This document shows positions 42,816 to 53,055 of a stretch of DNA of 64,000 nt, piece by piece. The stretch spans positions 2,668,001-2,732,000 of the forward strand of contig JAYKKM010000469.1 in the NCBI GenBank assembly GCA_035772405.1, given 5' to 3'. Each line of letters begins with the position of its first letter. The stretch's first letter is position 1. The notes beneath the pieces were generated by a model, which was not told the origin of the DNA, did not search any database, and worked only from the letters and a program-made list of their open reading frames with translations. A program made the position numbers and the translations under genes. This DNA is from Chrysogorgia sp. JL179-B06. Taxonomy: Eukaryota; Cnidaria; Anthozoa; Scleralcyonacea; Chrysogorgiidae.

Positions 42816-43932
42816 GGCAGTTCGAAACTCTTCCAGCTAGCCGGGGGTATCCTGCGGTATGGTTCTCTGGTTGGGACATCGTCTTTCAGGTGTATTTTGT
42901 GGCGCACGGCTTCGGTTTGGCCTAGGTCTTTATCGTCTTTAGCGAATACATACGACATCTTGGCGAGGAGTTTTCGTGCCTGTTCCCTTTGTGCTTCTGT
43001 TAAGTGTGTCTTATCCAGATCGAACATACTATTCAGTGTTCCACACACATTTGTTGCTTTACTTTCGGTTGGAGCCAAATTATTGACTTCGTTTGCCAAT
43101 TGAGCCCAAGTTATTACAGACTTTGGGCAGATGGTGACAGGTTTGTTGTTGTTATTGGTAACCTCCACAGGAATTCTGAATTTGGCAACGCTTGGGGGAA
43201 GGGTGACGAGTCCTGGGGTAACAACCAGTCCTGGGTGACTTTGCATTCTAGTTTCCAACAGCACATCAGTTGGTGTCTCCAGGGTAGCATTTACCAAGCA
43301 CATGACAGTTCTCGTTTGACACGATCCGATCGTGATATGATGTTTGCTTGTTGACTGTACTTTGATTCCTGACGAACCTTTCGGAAAACACTTTTCTTCG
43401 TGGCATATAGATTTGTAGGCTCTTTGCCATGCAGAAGACGTTTGTTTGGTTTGAAGGAATCTTTTCCCGCATTCTAATTCGCAACGTTGCTTGCATTGTC
43501 GGACTAAGTTCGTACCAACAATTAATGGCACACGCTGGTTGTACTCGTTGTCCGGGACCACCAAGACAAGCGTGTCGAACGAGGTATCGATGCCGACATC
43601 TTCAAATGGAAACTGGATCTTTACGGTTGTGTAACCAAGAAACGGGACGTCCTGGCCACCTGCAGTGCACCAACCACACGAACCAGGTCATCTAACGGTT
43701 TGACGGTGCAATTACGAAGGTGCTTCTTGTGGAACGACTCAGCTATTGATGTTATCTGACTGCCAGTGTCTAACAGCCCTATGCAGGCGTGTCCGTTAAC
43801 AATTGTGACTGCTTCGTTCGGCTCACCAATAAGTTCCTTTAATACCGATGCCAATTGGTTGGACTGGGGCGGTGGAGATTTCAAGACCTCTGGTTGCCCC
43901 ATGGCAAAGGCCCTTGGTCGTTTCCCGACCAT
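42812..43932 (-). pseudogene. Gypsy aspartic protease and RT N-terminal spacer
   Basis: 43932-43621 carries the retropepsin motif GLLDTGSQITSIAE. After a shift, 43564-42812 continues (VPLIVGTNLVRQCKQRC; LAKMSYVFAKDDKDLGQT; VRHKIHLKDDVPTREPYRR), leading into RT. In Ty3/Gypsy elements the protease processes the gag-pol polyprotein. Frame breaks at about 43620 and 42835. Confidence 0.8.
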
Positions 43933-44516
43933 TTATATCCTGGTTTTGGAGGATTTCGACAACCAACTTGTATATGGCCTGTTTGACCACAGCGATAGCA
44001 GGTAATAGGCACTTCTGATGCCACACTCTTTCCCTCTATTTTGCTTTCCTTGGACCTTGTCGGCAATCTTCGGTCTTTCATAAGCTCCCTGACATCTCTG
44101 GCCAACGAGCACACTTCCGTCACCAAGGCTGGCTCCACGTTGCCTTGCGACTGCTTTGGTTGTTGCACAACGGCCTCCGATTTCGTAATTTGATTTGCCC
44201 GCGCTACTCGCTTGGGGGACTGGAACGAGGAGAGCTCCTTCTCGTCATATCTAGCCGCCGTGATCAATTTAGCGAACGTATTGCAGTTATCCTTTCGATG
44301 TCTGGCTTTATCCTTGATCGGTTCGCTAATTCCTTGCCAAAACAACATGCGTAGTTGTCTTTCGACGGCATCTTCGCCCGGGAGAAGTTCAGTTCCTCTG
44401 GACTTTGCCATTCGAACGTGGTTATCCAACCGTGAAGCAAACGCCGCGACTTCTTCGTTTTCCCGCTGCCGAAACAGGTACGGTTCAGCGAGTATTTCGT
44501 CTCCCGTAGCAGCACC
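43881..44516 (-). pseudogene. Gypsy gag, C-terminal half with zinc knuckle
   Basis: From the hAT boundary: AEPYLFRQRENEEVAAFASR, GEDAVERQLRMLFWQG, MKDRRLPTRSKESKI and the CCHC knuckle CYRCGQTGHIQVGC. It is a Ty3/Gypsy-type nucleocapsid. The N-terminal half of gag lies beyond the hAT at 45758-46283. Confidence 0.8.
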
Positions 44517-45749
44517 CAGGCACGTAGCTACGGGGGGGCGAGGGGGGGCGGCCGCCCCCCCAAAATTAATTTTCGCCCCCCCCAAAAAATTCTGAAGCTC
44601 TACACAAAAAAACATGGAGTAATATATACTATCCTTCCTGAATTAAAGGAAGGATAGTATGTAGTATCTCTAGAAGTAGAAGTAGAAAACAATTTCCCCC
44701 AGTCATTCAGATTTCAGATTTATTCAGGTGCGACGAAGCATTTATTTACGTTATTTACAATATACTCAACAACATGAAGTATAAGCCACGTGTTGAACCA
44801 AATCGCGGGCGCTGCGTTTTAATGTTTTGTTTCAGCGTTCGATTTGAAAAACTAACTGCATGGTACATTTAGAAGTAGTATTAGTGATTCCTTTGCAAAG
44901 GTTTGTGTTGTTTGTGTGAGAAGTATGAGGTAGAAAATTTTCGCGTGCGAAATACTGGTAGGCAACGAAAAGAGTACTCTTGGCCAGCAAAGTTCCTCTA
45001 ACTCTGAAGAACTTACAGCTGTTCTACGCCAGAATGTTGGTGAAATCTTAGCAGAACTCGATGCCCGCTTTGGTGGTTACCAATTAGGCATTATGAGAGC
45101 CGCTTCTTGTGCCTTACCAACATCACCTAACTTTCTTGACAAGGGCTACTTAACTGAGTTGTTGCAGATGTACTCTCTGAAAATACCTGATCCTGAGATA
45201 GAAGTTTTTCGCTCATTTGTCACCCGACATGACGTATCAAAGTTTGAAACTTTGATGGATGTTTTTGATATTATTGACAAAGACATTTTCCCTTCAATTT
45301 TCGCTCTTTACAAGGTGCTTCTCACTATACCCCAAACATCCTGCAAGGTTGAACGGATGTTCTCTTCTGTTAAGCGAATTAAAACACGCTTGCGTTCAAA
45401 GATGTCTACTGTGCGTCTTAATAGCTTAGCATTGCTCTCTATTGAAAAGGAGATCACAAACTCTATTTCATACAGTGACGTCATAGATAATTTCAAAAGC
45501 ACTAAGCATCGTCGGCTTCGACTATAATACTATTGTGAAGTACATTGTAACAATATTGTGAAGTAATAATTGCTTATACGTATAGAAATAGTTATGTTCT
45601 TGTTACTAAAATAAACATCACAATGTCAATGAAACCACAATGTTGCGTGTCAATTTTTCATCTGTAGACAATGATTTAGTTTGCATCTACAACTGCCCCC
45701 CCAGAAAAAGTACCGCCCCCCTAAATTTCCCATCCTAGCTACGTGCCTG
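44517..45749 (+). mobile_element. hAT element with perfect 8-bp target duplication
   Basis: Terminal inverted repeats CAGGCACGTAGCTA (left) and TAGCTACGTGCCTG (right), with G/C-rich subterminal tracts. GCAGCACC flanks exactly at 44509-44516 and 45750-45757, an 8-bp duplication as expected for hAT. It carries the C-terminal part of a hAT transposase at 45093-45527 and has lost the rest. It is inserted in the gag gene of the Gypsy element. Confidence 0.9.
45093..45527 (+). pseudogene. hAT transposase C-terminal (dimerisation) fragment
   Basis: 144 codons with FPSIFALYKVLLTIPQTSCK, VERMFSSVKRIKTRLRSKM and LNSLALLSIEKEI, the hAT-family C-terminal dimerisation region (the LxxIPxTS-x2-VER-x-FS-x2-K-x-IKTRLRSxM pattern). 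The N-terminal BED/catalytic region is missing. Confidence 0.85.
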
Positions 45750-45757
45750 GCAGCACC

Positions 45758-46283
45758 AACATCACTATAGAACTGGTCTAATTTCTCTAGAATCGTTTGT
45801 GACTCTGTGCCCAAACCCACTAGTTTGGTCTTTGCTTCGCCTTGTAGCGAGCGGCGAATCTGCTCGGTTATAACTTGGTTTGTGTACAATCCACAAATGA
45901 ATAGCAGAGTTCACTTCAAACCGCCACACACGGTAAGGGACGCCTTTCGATTTGTCGACTTCACCAAAACCAAAAAATTGCGAGAACTGCGGCCGCGAAA
46001 CCATATGGAGTGGCTGGGAGGCAGACGAATGATTTATTGTTGAAGGTGTACTGTTCGAGACGGAATATTTCCCATTGACATTGTTTACAGTTGCTTTGAC
46101 ACGGTATTTAAGGAACGCCTCCAAACTCGTAAACTCTCCTTCGAAGGATTTAATGGCACTTTTGTATCGATTGTTGTATTCGCTATCCAACTCTGTCTCA
46201 GTTAGGTCATCTGTGTTTTCTTCCAATACTTTTCTGATGCGGTTTTCTTCAATCGTGATCTTTTCTTCAACTGACAACTCCAT
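45758..46283 (-). pseudogene. Gypsy gag, N-terminal half
   Basis: Starts MELSVEEKITIEENRIRKV at 46283 (about 80 bp after the 5' LTR). It contains FEGEFTSLEAFLKYRVKA, SQFFGFGEVDKSKGVPYRVW and WRFEVNSAIHLW, then a shift to a frame with EQIRRSLQGEAKTKLVGLG and SQTILEKLDQFYSDVGAA at the hAT junction. This is a retrotransposon gag with a Pro-poor capsid-like helical fold. Confidence 0.7.
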
Positions 46284-46365
46284 GATTAATATGTATTGTT
46301 GCCTTGTCTTTAGTACTCGTATTTATCGCTATTCGTTAAACAGTCCCCTATCGGGCTCCAGAATA

Positions 46366-46533
46366 TGTAGCAGTAGGCAATGCCTGTGTAACTGCCACAC
46401 AAGATAATCCAGGGACACTGGACAATACGATTGGTACTATATTTTATTTATCACAAACGATGCACGACTGCTGTATTCCCGGTGGCGCCACATGACGATT
46501 TACATTTCGGTCTGTCACTTCCGGTCTACTACA
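46366..46533 (-). repeat. Gypsy LTR (5' LTR of the minus-strand element), 168 bp
   Basis: TGTAGCAGTAGGCAATGCC ... GGTCTACTACA. It is nearly identical to the left LTR except for a 30-bp deletion and single substitutions (for example AATCCAGGG against AAAAGAGGG). Confidence 0.9.
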
Positions 46534-46536
46534 TAA

Positions 46537-47185
46537 ACATTTTATTTAAACCATCGGATATATCAGGCAAGTAATCAAAATGTTTACAAATAAAAGTAGG
46601 GTATGGATGTATCTTTTTTTATTTCAAACAAGAGGGGTACGATATTAAGTTCATTTTCATTTTTTAAACCAAGCATAAAAGCTAATTTTTGCGAAAATAT
46701 TTTTATACAAATATCAAAAGAAGCAATTTGATCACCGTTTTTTTCGTACCTACTCGAGTTAGATATTCGAAATTCATTCACACTACCCCCATCAATAGCG
46801 ATACTACCTGAGACACTCGTTTCATATACCCAATACTCTGAATATTAACATTAATAATTACTTTCCCATTTAATCCAATTGCAAAAAAAATCTCAAATCC
46901 TTCGAAGATATTATTTAAGAATTTAATTAATGAGGATAAATCATAAATTCCCTCGGGTATAATAAATTTATCCGATGTATAATCGAGATTGGTAAACAAA
47001 TTTTTTTTCAACGTACGTATAAAATTCTTATAGTTTATAGTAAATGAAAAAAACATTCTTCACCTACAATATTTTTAGTTGTTTGGGGATAACACACTTG
47101 TAAAACTTCTAAACAACAGTCATTATTCAAAGCATCAATGGGTTGTGCAATTTTCAGTACAAAATCATTAATCAAATTATTTTGA
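46537..47185 (-). pseudogene. Viral structural-protein gene, 5' part (right of Gypsy)
   Basis: From 47185 downward: INDFVLKIAQPIDALNNDC, LEVLQVCYPQTTKNIVGEE, then FSFTINYKNFIRTLKKNLF, DKFIIPEGIYDLSSLIKFL, GLNGKVIINVNIQS and KLAFMLGLKNENELN to the Gypsy boundary. The order N-terminal beta-rich region, G-I-Y-D-L-S-S, and a LAFMLGL motif fits a conserved structural protein of Polinton-type viruses. The C-terminal half is at 38990-39256. Several frameshifts. The identity as a penton or minor capsid protein is inference. Confidence 0.45.
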
Positions 47186-48101
47186 AGTCCTTTTGATTTC
47201 GAATTACTGGCAATGTGTAAATTCTTTTTTTTTTTAAAACTTGTAATTCAGGACGATAAAAAATTCCTTTAATTTCTTCACGTTGTTCGTTTTCTAATTG
47301 ATACGTAACAGGATCTGTGATATATACTTTTTTAATAAAAAATATTTCATTGGTCCATCTTCGAAGGCTACTTTTTTCAAAAAAATTATTTTTTGCTCGT
47401 ACAATACGGACACGAGTTCCTTCCTGTACTAAATCTTTCGTAGGAATGGGATAATTTAAATGATCACGTAATAATTTATATTTTACTTTACGTATTTTTC
47501 CTTTTTTTTTCTTCACGATAAATTTCAAAAGGAGTTGCACCAGCTAATGCTTTATGCGGTGAATTATTATAAGGGTTAACAATAAGAGGTAGGTACTGTA
47601 TATAATCAAATTCTCCAGTCATTGTTAAAACACGACGAACCATTGTTTTTAAAGTTCCAATAACACGTTCCACATGTGATGCTTTTATTTCTCTATTATA
47701 CGTATGAAATACTAAAAAATTATACTTTTTACTTAATTTCGTACGTATATCTTGAAATTCAGTTCCTTCATCACTTTGAATTTTAAGAGGTGCTATTCCT
47801 TCTTCAATAAGAATACTTTCAAATTTATTTTTAACATTATTAGACGTTTTCTTTTTTATTAATTTTACCCAACAAAATCTTGAAAAAATATCAATACAAA
47901 CCAACTCAGCTAAATCAATTTCCCATTGTTCATTATTATTATTAACAGGATATTTCAAACGTCTATATATTTTTTTATTACTACTATGTAATCTATATTT
48001 AGAATAATCGTCATCAGTTAATGTCTCGCCTTTTAATAATCTTGAAGCTTTTTCAATAAGTCAGCGGAAAACGTGGATTTCTTCTTATGTTTATTCATTT
48101 C
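47172..48101 (-). pseudogene. Polinton-type DDE integrase
   Basis: Minus strand: MNKHKKKSTFSADLLKK (48101), frameshift, then KASRLLKGETLTDDDY and RRLKYPVNNNNEQWEIDLAE (first Asp). A gap follows: WEIDLAEL runs directly into VCIDIFSRFCW, shorter than usual for this family, so a small deletion is likely. Second Asp: IQSDEGTEFQD. Glu: SHVERVIGTLKTMV. A frameshift at the EEKKRK tract (about 47510) leads to a basic SH3/chromo-like C-terminus (GTRVRIVRAKNNF, YQLENEQREEIKGIFY). Integrases of this kind insert Polintons into host DNA. Confidence 0.8.
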
Positions 48102-49003
48102 TGTAAAAATAAATTTTTATATAACATATCAATCAATTGATCACGTAATATTCCCATTAAATCTAGTTCTATATTTTTACATGACAACTCTTCATTTATA
48201 GTATTACCATAATAACATAATGTATCTTTTATATTTTTACCACATTTAAAATGACAATAAAACATTTCTGAAAGTACAATTGGACTTGATGAAAATGTTT
48301 TTTTTTCATTTGATAATAAACTCATCAATTTCCACTTTTATTTTCTTATGTGTTATTTCATCATCAACATCATCAGTTTCGGAGGTAAATGGTTTCTTTT
48401 TCTTTCCTCCTCGTTTTTTGGTGGTAGTCAATTGGGATTTCTGATTTGTAGCATGATTATAATTTCTTAAACCAATGATATATTCAGCCAACGAATCTTT
48501 CTTTTTAATATGAAAACTACCCCACTCATCAATCCATGAAATTTCACGAGTAGTGGCAATGATTGTTGATTGTTGATTGTTGGCATTGGTTTTGGTATTG
48601 GATCATCGTCAAATACCAAACCCTCATCGGGTATTTCGGTATCTTGATGTTGATAACAAATTTCAAGACCATTCCACTTGTCTGTACGAACTACCATACG
48701 ACATGATTCCCTTTTCCAATTTTCAAATTCTCCCACTACAACAAAGACATTTTCTCCCAATGTCCGTTGAGTGTTAATCTTGTTAAGAACATTCAATAGT
48801 GCAGGAACATGTTCAGCTTTCACATCAACATGTGAATTGATGGTATACTTATCACATTTTTTACTTGTGGGATACGCTTTTGCTAGTATAGCATCACCAT
48901 TGATTTTTTTTTGTGCAACTATTTTTACAGACAAATCTGTATAAGATTGCAATTTAAATTGATTACTAAGATGAAATCGCGAATAATATTCTTCGTCGGA
49001 CAT
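48095..49003 (-). pseudogene. Viral accessory gene(s) upstream of the integrase
   Basis: 49003-48467 starts MSDEEYYSRFHLSNQFKLQS and contains KCDKYTINSHVDVKAEHVPA, RMVVRTDKWNGLEICYQH and DTEIPDEGLVFDDDPIPKP. A shift near 48560 gives IDEWGSFHIKKKDSLAEYII to 48306 with a basic KKRGGKKKKPF run. A separate small ORF, 48328-48095, starts MMSLLSNEKKTFSS. A TATAAAAG (minus, 49041-49048) lies 45 nt before the first ATG. Beta-rich with a basic tail. No family recognised. Confidence 0.45.
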
Positions 49004-49095
49004 TATGGTAGAATAATGATTTTTGATGCAATGCGTTGCTCTTTTATACCCTCGTTATAACGAGTTATTTTTTAAAATGTTTTTTAAAAAAAATG

Positions 49096-49105
49096 TATAA
49101 ATAAT
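49096..49105 (+). promoter_or_regulatory. TATA box (TATAAATAAT)
   Basis: 42 nt before the ATG of the Cys-rich ORF at 49138. A minus-strand TATAAAAG at 49041-49048 serves the opposite gene, so the region is divergent. Confidence 0.55.
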
Positions 49106-49137
49106 AAATCAAAAAACTTTTTATTCATTCAAAAAAA

Positions 49138-49347
49138 ATGTATTGTACAAGATGCAGCAATTATGTGGATTCTATAGTTGATTTTGGAGTACATTATACA
49201 TGCCATGAATGCAGTGTCAATGTTCATTATTGCAAATATTGTACAAGAAATTATACAAGAAATATTTATAGTAGAATAATTGATCAATGTGAATGTGATG
49301 GTAGAATAGAAAGATGGAAAACAAATCAATACTCGAAAATAAAATAA
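49138..49347 (+). CDS. Small zinc-binding-like protein, intact
   Basis: 69 codons, MYCTRCSNYVD and then CHECSVNVHYCKYCTRNY and QCECDGRIERWK. It has four paired cysteines (C-x2-C, C-x2-C, C-x2-C, C-x-C) plus His, typical of a zinc ribbon/knuckle. A TATA box is at the expected distance. The unbroken frame among decayed neighbours may be due to its short length. A DNA- or RNA-binding role is possible but unproven. Confidence 0.55.
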   Translation: MYCTRCSNYVDSIVDFGVHYTCHECSVNVHYCKYCTRNYTRNIYSRIIDQCECDGRIERWKTNQYSKIK

Positions 49348-49355
49348 TTTTTTTA

Positions 49356-49790
49356 TTACACCAATAAATTGTATAATTGATTTATATTACAATTTTTTAT
49401 ATCAAACAAACTCGTTTGTTTTCTTTGCATATTCCCTAAAATTTTACATAACTTTTTATGTTGATTTTTTGTTTTTACTTTACATTCTATTTTATTTTCT
49501 AAAAAAGCAACAAGCGCTTTCCCTATTCTGCCATTACCATCAGAAAAAGGATGGATGGTTTCAACAATAAAATAAATCAATACTGATATATATTTTTAAA
49601 AATAATTTGTTACGTAAAATTCATCTAAATGTTGCATATATAGTTCAATATCAAGAGGATCAACTCCCTCATGAAAACCAACATATCTTTTTTTTACTGT
49701 ATTTTCCAGCATTCATTAAATGTTGCATTGATATTTCATGAATAGTTTTACAACATTCACTTATTTTCCATTTTTGATCCATTGTTTCCA
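49356..49790 (-). pseudogene. Fic-domain protein (AMPylase-type motif)
   Basis: The frame 49580-49356 contains HPFSDGNGRIGKALVAFLEN, a match to the Fic catalytic motif HPFx(D/E)GNGRxxR with Lys at the last position. Upstream, minus-strand frames at 49790-49600 carry ISECCKTIHEISMQHLMNA and the LDIELYMQHLDEFY segment, consistent with the helices before the Fic motif. Fic proteins transfer AMP or other nucleotide groups to target proteins. At least two frameshifts break this one. It is an unusual cargo gene for this virus type. Confidence 0.65.
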
Positions 49791-50410
49791 TATAAAATTA
49801 AAAAAGGCAAAACAAAAAAGGGCAAAACAAAATTTTGCACATTTCATCCAAAAATCTTTTTCATTTTCTTCGTCTTCTTCCATTCGTATAACATCATAAG
49901 CAAACACTTTAAATTGTATACACTTTTTTAATTCCATTTTTTTTACATACACTTTTGTTCACTAATACTTTTATAAAAATTTTCCCAATTGACATTCGAA
50001 TGGATATTGTCATCCAATATATCATATATATTATCATCATCTTCCCATACAATTAATTTATAGTTCAATGCTAGTTCTATATAGTTTCTTATCAAAACAA
50101 GTAAATCTGATACTTCTTTATTCGACATAAATATCCATGCAAATTCATGCGTCTTATATGTAAAAATACATATATTATCAACGCCATCATAGTTAAACCT
50201 CCACGGGTAATGCTGCGTGATTTTCCAATGAATTATTGGTTATTTTACCATTTGCCAAATTAAAAACACTTAATTTCAGGGGATCAAAACCAAAAAAATC
50301 ACTTTTTCCTTTACAATTTTTATACCGACATTCATGAAAGTTTACTTTACCTTTTTAGCTCTATATATAAAATTCCAGAAATCATATTTAATCATTCTTT
50401 CAGGGTCGTA
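49761..50410 (-). pseudogene. Viral gene remnant, unknown
   Basis: Minus-strand pieces: about 50410-50190 (FHECRYKNCKGKSDFFGFDP, NLANGKITNNSLENHA), 50128-49943 (MSNKEVSDLLVLIRNYIELA, WEDDDNIYDILDDN) and 49952-49761 (MELKKCIQFKVFAYDVIR with a hydrophobic FCFALFCFAFF stretch). They read in order with shifts. Function unknown. Confidence 0.35.
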
Positions 50411-50530
50411 ATTTTTTTTTGTCTGTATAAAAACCTTCCAATAGGGTTATGTTTATGACAATAAAATATAAAACATAATGCGTAGATCATAATTTTATGA
50501 GATGAAGATGAATTAAAATAAAAATAAGAA

Positions 50531-50990
50531 TTAAAAACTGAAGGTGCTACCATAAACAAATAAATACTTAAAAAAAGATAAAAAATCACCTAACGTATCT
50601 TGTATCTTTTTAAATTTGTTTATTAAACTGTGTTTTCCAAAACCCTCAACAGAATAAGATAAAAAAATTATTTTATGTGTTGGATTTTGTAAAAAACATA
50701 TATTATGATACCTGTCATCGGTTTGATGTGGCAACCAAATTGTTTTGGTTTCGTAGGGTAGAAATATAAATATTTCATCTACACAATCACGGGATGAAAA
50801 AAAACTACAGCATAACCCTGGTGATTCAACTAATATAATTCGTGATGGTTGCAAAGATGTTCTCTTCAATTCATATTTTCTTTGACTTGTTTTTAAATTT
50901 GGTACCATATGATCATGGGAATGTTCGTTTAGAATAAAATAGGATTCCTTACCATTGATTCCATTGATTTTTCTCATGTGAAGTTTAGAG
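50531..50990 (-). pseudogene. Viral gene, 3' part, interrupted by a hAT-type element
   Basis: The reading frame contains INGKESYFILNEHSHDHMVP, SLQPSRIILVESPGLCCSFF, DEIFIFLPYETKTIWLP and FLSYSVEGFGKHSLINKFKK. It ends at 50531. The 5' part lies beyond the hAT-type insertion (53755 onward), which splits the gene at GTTTAGAG. Family unknown. The IILVESPGLCCS stretch is not a clear P-loop. Confidence 0.45.
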
Positions 50991-52370
50991 CAGAGGTGGA
51001 AAAAGTTTTTTTCTTTCTGGGATCCTGGGTTTAGGACTAAAAATTTCTGCAAAAATTTGACGAAATGGAAAACTGGCAAAATAATAAAATCATTGTTGAT
51101 ACCTAAGAAAAATTCTTTTTTATATTAATAATTTTGCCTTTTTGGAACTTTGTTAAGCATGACTTGCAGACATCAGACATGAGGAGAACAGATGCACATG
51201 AACAGGAAGACTTGTGATTAACTCTCGTACATTTAGTTTTCCTTTGCCATTGATCAGGTAACGCTGGGTACTCTCCTGGATATTTCGATGGCAAACAATG
51301 CAGTTTATTTATAAAAATATCAGGACATATATTAGCACAAAGTTACTAAATTATATGATCACTATAAAACAACAATTCTTTTAGAGACAATGATTTTTCG
51401 ATCAACAAAGGGTTTTTGCCACCATTTTTCATCGTGCTCACTTGGAACAATATATTCGCAATATTCCAATAAAATAAACCGTTATGCATCACATGCGTTT
51501 TGGACCAATCAGAATCTACTACTTAGTTTTCAGTAGCTCAGCGGGGGTCGACAAGCTTAGATCATGCGAGTCACAGACTGATATACAGGGTATATTCAGG
51601 CTGTGCACAGGCTAGGTTAATATTACCTAACACCCCAACTGGCCAAGTCCTAAACCACTTTCATAATGGCCAATGCTTTAAATATTTTGTGCATCTAAAT
51701 GAGCCTTCTTGGTCTCGTTATCAAGCAAAGATCCTTTTGAATTGCAGACACACAAACGAGGATAGATACTGTAGGCTTATTAAAATTACATAAAGAATAT
51801 TCAAATTAGTTGTGATTATGAAAGTGGTCTGTGAAGTAGCAAATGAAGTGTCAAGTGTGTATATGTAATATATACAATTCGTATATATGTAATTTATACA
51901 ATGATAAAGCCTGATCACAAGTTTTGTATATATGACTTCTAAAATTCACCACTTCATACGTTCATAGCGTAGTAATTTTGAAAATTAACGTTTTCGCAGC
52001 CGTTAAAACCCAGCGAGAAATTTAGAGCGAGTCTATATCACATATATAGACTCCGATACGCTTATGATTTTTCTTTGTGTTTTCCTTATGAATTATTAAT
52101 GAATTTTAGAAGTATGTTTCAAAATGGTCTTCGATTTATCCATGGATTTAACTTCACTAAATATTTGAAGGCATTAGAACATTTGTTTCAAGTTGCCTTG
52201 TCCTTACCTAATACTTAATTAAATATGAAGCTTTTTTATTTGGGAATTAGCCATTTTTAATTTTTAAGCTTTTCTGCATTCCTTTGGTATTTTGTTAGCC
52301 TATGCCCTGGGGTTAGATGCATTAATTGTTTTTGGTTTTTAGGTAGTATCCTATAAAAAGTTACTGTCCA

Positions 52371-52413
52371 TGATCCAACGTTTCGACACTCCAATCTAGT
52401 GTCTTCATCAGGG
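52371..52413 (-). ncRNA. Hammerhead-like ribozyme motif, minus strand
   Basis: The mirror copy of 53016-53055, read on minus: CTGATGA, a GACAC/GTGTC stem II, GAAAC and an ATC triplet. Stem I is not evident. It marks the left end of the Penelope-like fragment. Confidence 0.45.
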
Positions 52414-53015
52414 ATGATTGTTGTAAGGTAACACAGTCAAAAATTCCATTGTAACAGTCAAAAATTCCCTTGAATTTGCGGATTTTTTTAAGAGTATTAC
52501 TCATAATACCGACTGACAAATATCTTTCATTTGATTCTCACCACCCAATATGCCATAAGAAGTCTGTTCCTAGAACTTTGTTTTTGAGAGCTCAAGGCAT
52601 ACCATCTTTCTTGACGTTGGGTCATATTTTTGCGAAACCTAAGGATCGCATTGCGAAGGAACAGAGGAAAGACGCTATTTATTCCATTCTGTGCAATGAC
52701 TGATCAGGAGTACATCGGTCAGACTAAACGCCAGTTTCGTACGCGTTTAAAAGAACAACAAAAGGCTGTTTTCTTTTCAAAAAAGGAAATTCTGCGTTGT
52801 CGAAACACACGTGCGTAACCAATCATGAGATTGCGTGGGAAAATTCCAAAATTACCACTAATCCGCAATACCATCAGTGACATTGTCTGGAGGCTTGCCA
52901 TATCAATAGCGCCCACGCCCCATTGAATCGCGCATCTTGTTAATAGATGACATCATCATCGGTTCTATATGAGGGTATAAATAGGGATATGATACTAACC
53001 TTACAACGATCACCC

Positions 53016-53055
53016 CTGATGAAGACACTAGATTGGAGTGTCGAAACGTTGGGTC
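53016..53055 (+). ncRNA. Hammerhead-like ribozyme motif, plus strand
   Basis: CTGATGA (53016-53022), stem II GACAC (53024-53028)/GTGTC (53038-53042) with loop TAGATTGGA, GAAAC (53043-53047) and cleavage-type GTC (53053-53055). Stem III is only about two base pairs and stem I is not clean, so activity is doubtful, but the core matches motifs known in Penelope-like elements. Confidence 0.5.

Larger units (their letters stand above)
39257..46533 (-). mobile_element. Ty3/Gypsy LTR retrotransposon, with nested hAT
   Basis: Direct LTRs at 39257-39454 and 46366-46533 (both TGTAGCAG ... CTACTACA). TAAA flanks both sides (39253-39256 and 46534-46537), a 4-bp target duplication. On the minus strand the internal region begins next to the right LTR with a candidate primer-binding site TGGAGCCCGATAGGGG and ends with AGGAGGGG, a polypurine tract, before the left LTR. 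It encodes gag with a zinc knuckle, protease, RT, RNase H and integrase in the Ty3/Gypsy order. It interrupts a viral structural gene. Frameshifts and the hAT insertion disable it. Confidence 0.9.

Noticed and set aside
40623..44595. Plus-strand ORFs of 60-130 codons across the Gypsy element
   Set aside because: All are antisense to gag/pol frames that carry clear catalytic motifs.
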